Source of the DNA: Strobilurus pachycystidiatus | Taxonomy: Eukaryota > Basidiomycota > Agaricomycetes > Agaricales > Physalacriaceae | Length of the DNA: 64,000 bases | Assembly (NCBI GenBank): GCA_019915135.1 | Contig: JAHLMK010000001.1 | Span: 434,001-498,000 of the forward strand | Direction: 5' to 3' | In this document: one piece after another, positions 62,277-64,000 of the stretch | How positions within the stretch are numbered: the stretch's first letter is position 1 | Layout of the letters: every line of letters begins with the position of its first letter | Position numbers and translations under genes: made by a program | Notes under the pieces: model-generated | Databases searched by the model: none | What the model saw: the letters and a program-made list of their open reading frames with translations, nothing else | What the model was told of the DNA's origin: nothing

Positions 62277-63038
62277 CTCAACGCGGTGGGATGAGCAATT
62301 GACTCAGCTAGTGTAGAGAATACACAGACCTCGTATCCCTCTGACGATGGGCCGTCGATAACAGAAGCAGATGCCATGAAGACGTGTTGATTATGTCGTG
62401 CGCGTAGGTTTGCGCTCAAGAATTGTTCACCGCTTCGGAAAGAGATCCTTGCTAAATCGCACGTGGATCCAAGTGCTGCGCGCGTTCACTGCAAGCGTAT
62501 GAAAGCCTAGCAAAAGGAAGGAAGCTGAAAGAAGGAAGTAACCTAACTTGAAACGCATGGGCCTCGGGCCGACATCCGGGCGAGTTTTTCCGCTCAGCCG
62601 CCCCTGGGGCCTGGGCCGCCCCCTTCCGAATGCCGATCCTGCAGTCATCGGATTTTCCCTTGGCAGTGGCAGTCTCTTTCAAAGATTCAAGAACTCGTAG
62701 CTTCCGGCACACAAAAAGGAGAGCATATAGCTCGCCGCTGCAGAGAGCGGAAACAACGCGCCGAAGCCAAAGTACAGTGGGCGCAGCAACGGCCTCGGGG
62801 TCGACCGACGACGTATACACCAACGGTGACCAAAGAGGCGCTTTTACGGACGCAGGCTTGTTATATCGCTCAAGATCCGCCTGCTTTTCAAACTGCATAT
62901 GTAACCCAAAATCATCGTACCCACATTAGCTTTGATGAGGTCGCCTCGCAACTTCTTCGCCCGCGTCACTGTCTCTATTCCGCGTCGTGATAGTAAACGT
63001 CTTATAACGATCGCGACCCTACTATCACCCAGGCATCC
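62277..63038. other. Intergenic, promoter side of the ligase pseudogene
   Basis: One 148-codon minus-strand frame (62452-62898) has no family signature and is probably chance. No other feature seen. Confidence 0.4.
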
Positions 63039-64000
63039 ATGTCTCCTAGCATTTACCGCTCTTCCTTCCCCGATGTTAACCTGGTCGAAACCTCCATTTT
63101 CACGCACTTCCTTGGATTGAATCCAGAAAGGCCTGATAATGTCAGATCCTTTCCTGGCGACTGGAATGTCTTCATTGACGCCGCCACCAATACCACCTTG
63201 ACGCGCTCTCATTAGCGGTCACTCGCTCTCTCCCTCGCTTGCGGTCTCAAGAGTCACCCTGACATCCAGGCGAAGCGCGGCGACACCGTTCTTATCTTCT
63301 CCCCGAACTATCTTGCGTACCCCGTCATCGTGTTTGGGTGTAAGTGCATTTCTTACTACGTGACACCGAGAGTTGATACTAATAGCAATAATCAGGCACT
63401 GCTGCGGGTCTTCGCCTTACATTCGCCAACACAGCGTACGGCCATCCAGAACTAGCACATCAGTTCACCGATAGTGGTGCTAAGTTCATATTCACCCATG
63501 AGGATAATCTACTCGTCGTTCAGAAGATGCTTGATCTTCCTAATATCGCGGGCTCCGATAGGCGTCTGGTCGTCGTCGGTATCAGTTTGACGTGGGCTGG
63601 CGGCAGTGACGCTCCAAGGCGCAATGTGGCGGGACTGACGTATCTGGAGGATCTCTTTGCTCTTGGATCGCTCGAAGAAGAGGAGAAATTCGAAGGCAAT
63701 AACGCTCATGAGACTGTTATAGCTCCGTGTGTGTGATTTCTCCTTTGTGCCGAATGTGTATTGAATGGCACTAGGGAACGACCGGACTGCCAAAGGCTGG
63801 TATATCATAACGTTCAGCGCCCATTAGTACTTACGGTGCCCTTCGTGTTAGGGCGTTGAGGTAACTCGACGCTGCTCGTGTAATAGACGAATTTACTGAA
63901 CTTGGGTCATAGACGACTCACCAAAATCTTATCAGTAACGTTGAAGGCTGTGGGTACGCACTGATGGACATACGGCGGCGCACGACTGGCTTTGCCGTTC
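63039..64000 (+). pseudogene. Second copy of the CoA-ligase gene, broken and cut by the window end
   Basis: The start MSPSIYRSSFPDV aligns closely with the ligase at 58474, as do [31 protein letters not shown] and GTTGLPK. An in-frame TAG at 63213-63215 falls where copy 1 has Leu. About ten bases are missing before the ATP signature (near 63718), shifting the frame. The small exon GTTGLPK (63774-63794) is followed by GC rather than GT. The mini-exon GVE and the next exon start (NLISNVEG) are present. So it is a tandem duplicate that has decayed; the window ends inside it. Two independent lesions make a sequencing error unlikely. Confidence 0.8.

Noticed and set aside
62452..62898. 148-aa minus-strand gene
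   Set aside because: No family signature, overlapped by other short frames, and lies in the promoter region of the ligase pseudogene.
1..64000. CRISPR arrays, operons, bacterial ribosome-binding sites
   Set aside because: None present; gene structure is clearly eukaryotic.

Overview
The window looks like nuclear DNA of an agaricomycete (mushroom-forming basidiomycete). Genes are split by many short GT-AG introns of about 50 nt, and there are TATA-type promoters, a Plavaka transposase, a TET/JBP dioxygenase and an F-box protein. Most of the 64 kb is a stack of mobile elements nested inside one another, and most layers can be delimited to the base by terminal repeats and target-site duplications (TSDs).

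Layout. (1) 1-2338: a host-type hypothetical gene on the minus strand and a dispersed repeat. (2) 2345-49557: an integrase-type DNA transposon with IS3EU-like ends (28-bp inverted ends starting TATGAGGG, 6-bp TSD GATGTC), about 14.5 kb without later insertions. It carries a HECT-like ubiquitin ligase gene, a TET/JBP-like gene and a DDE integrase gene. The TET/JBP gene is broken by a 274-bp CACTA-type MITE (TSD TGA). (3) 16859-49519: a giant Ty3/Gypsy-type LTR retrotransposon inserted in (2), with 1831-bp LTRs (one difference seen), TSD ACGC and a native length of about 20.4 kb. Its gag, pro and pol lie on the minus strand. Between pol and the 3' LTR it carries about 9.8 kb of extra sequence: two plus-strand genes, two minus-strand genes for zinc-cluster/coiled-coil proteins, and three tRNA-like sequences. 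(4) 32377-38603: an intact two-gene Plavaka transposon inserted in the Gypsy pol. (5) 39748-45812: a complete Copia element inserted in the Gypsy pro region, carrying an inverted copy of its own reverse transcriptase. (6) 49564-57600: a ubiquitin-protease-like gene, two unidentified genes, a 596-bp MULE-type MITE and a second copy of the dispersed repeat. (7) 58474-64000: an intact 4-coumarate-CoA-ligase-like gene, an F-box gene tail to tail with it, and a second, broken ligase copy running off the window.

How parts may work together. The integrase element carries genes that could act on host chromatin (TET/JBP) and protein turnover (HECT). The giant Gypsy seems to express Gag-Pro-Pol through two -1 frameshift sites. 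It is sprinkled with a short TCGA-type palindrome, in its LTRs and cargo introns, that could be bound by its own zinc-cluster proteins. The near-identical LTRs and intact Gypsy, Copia and Plavaka reading frames suggest the whole stack is young.
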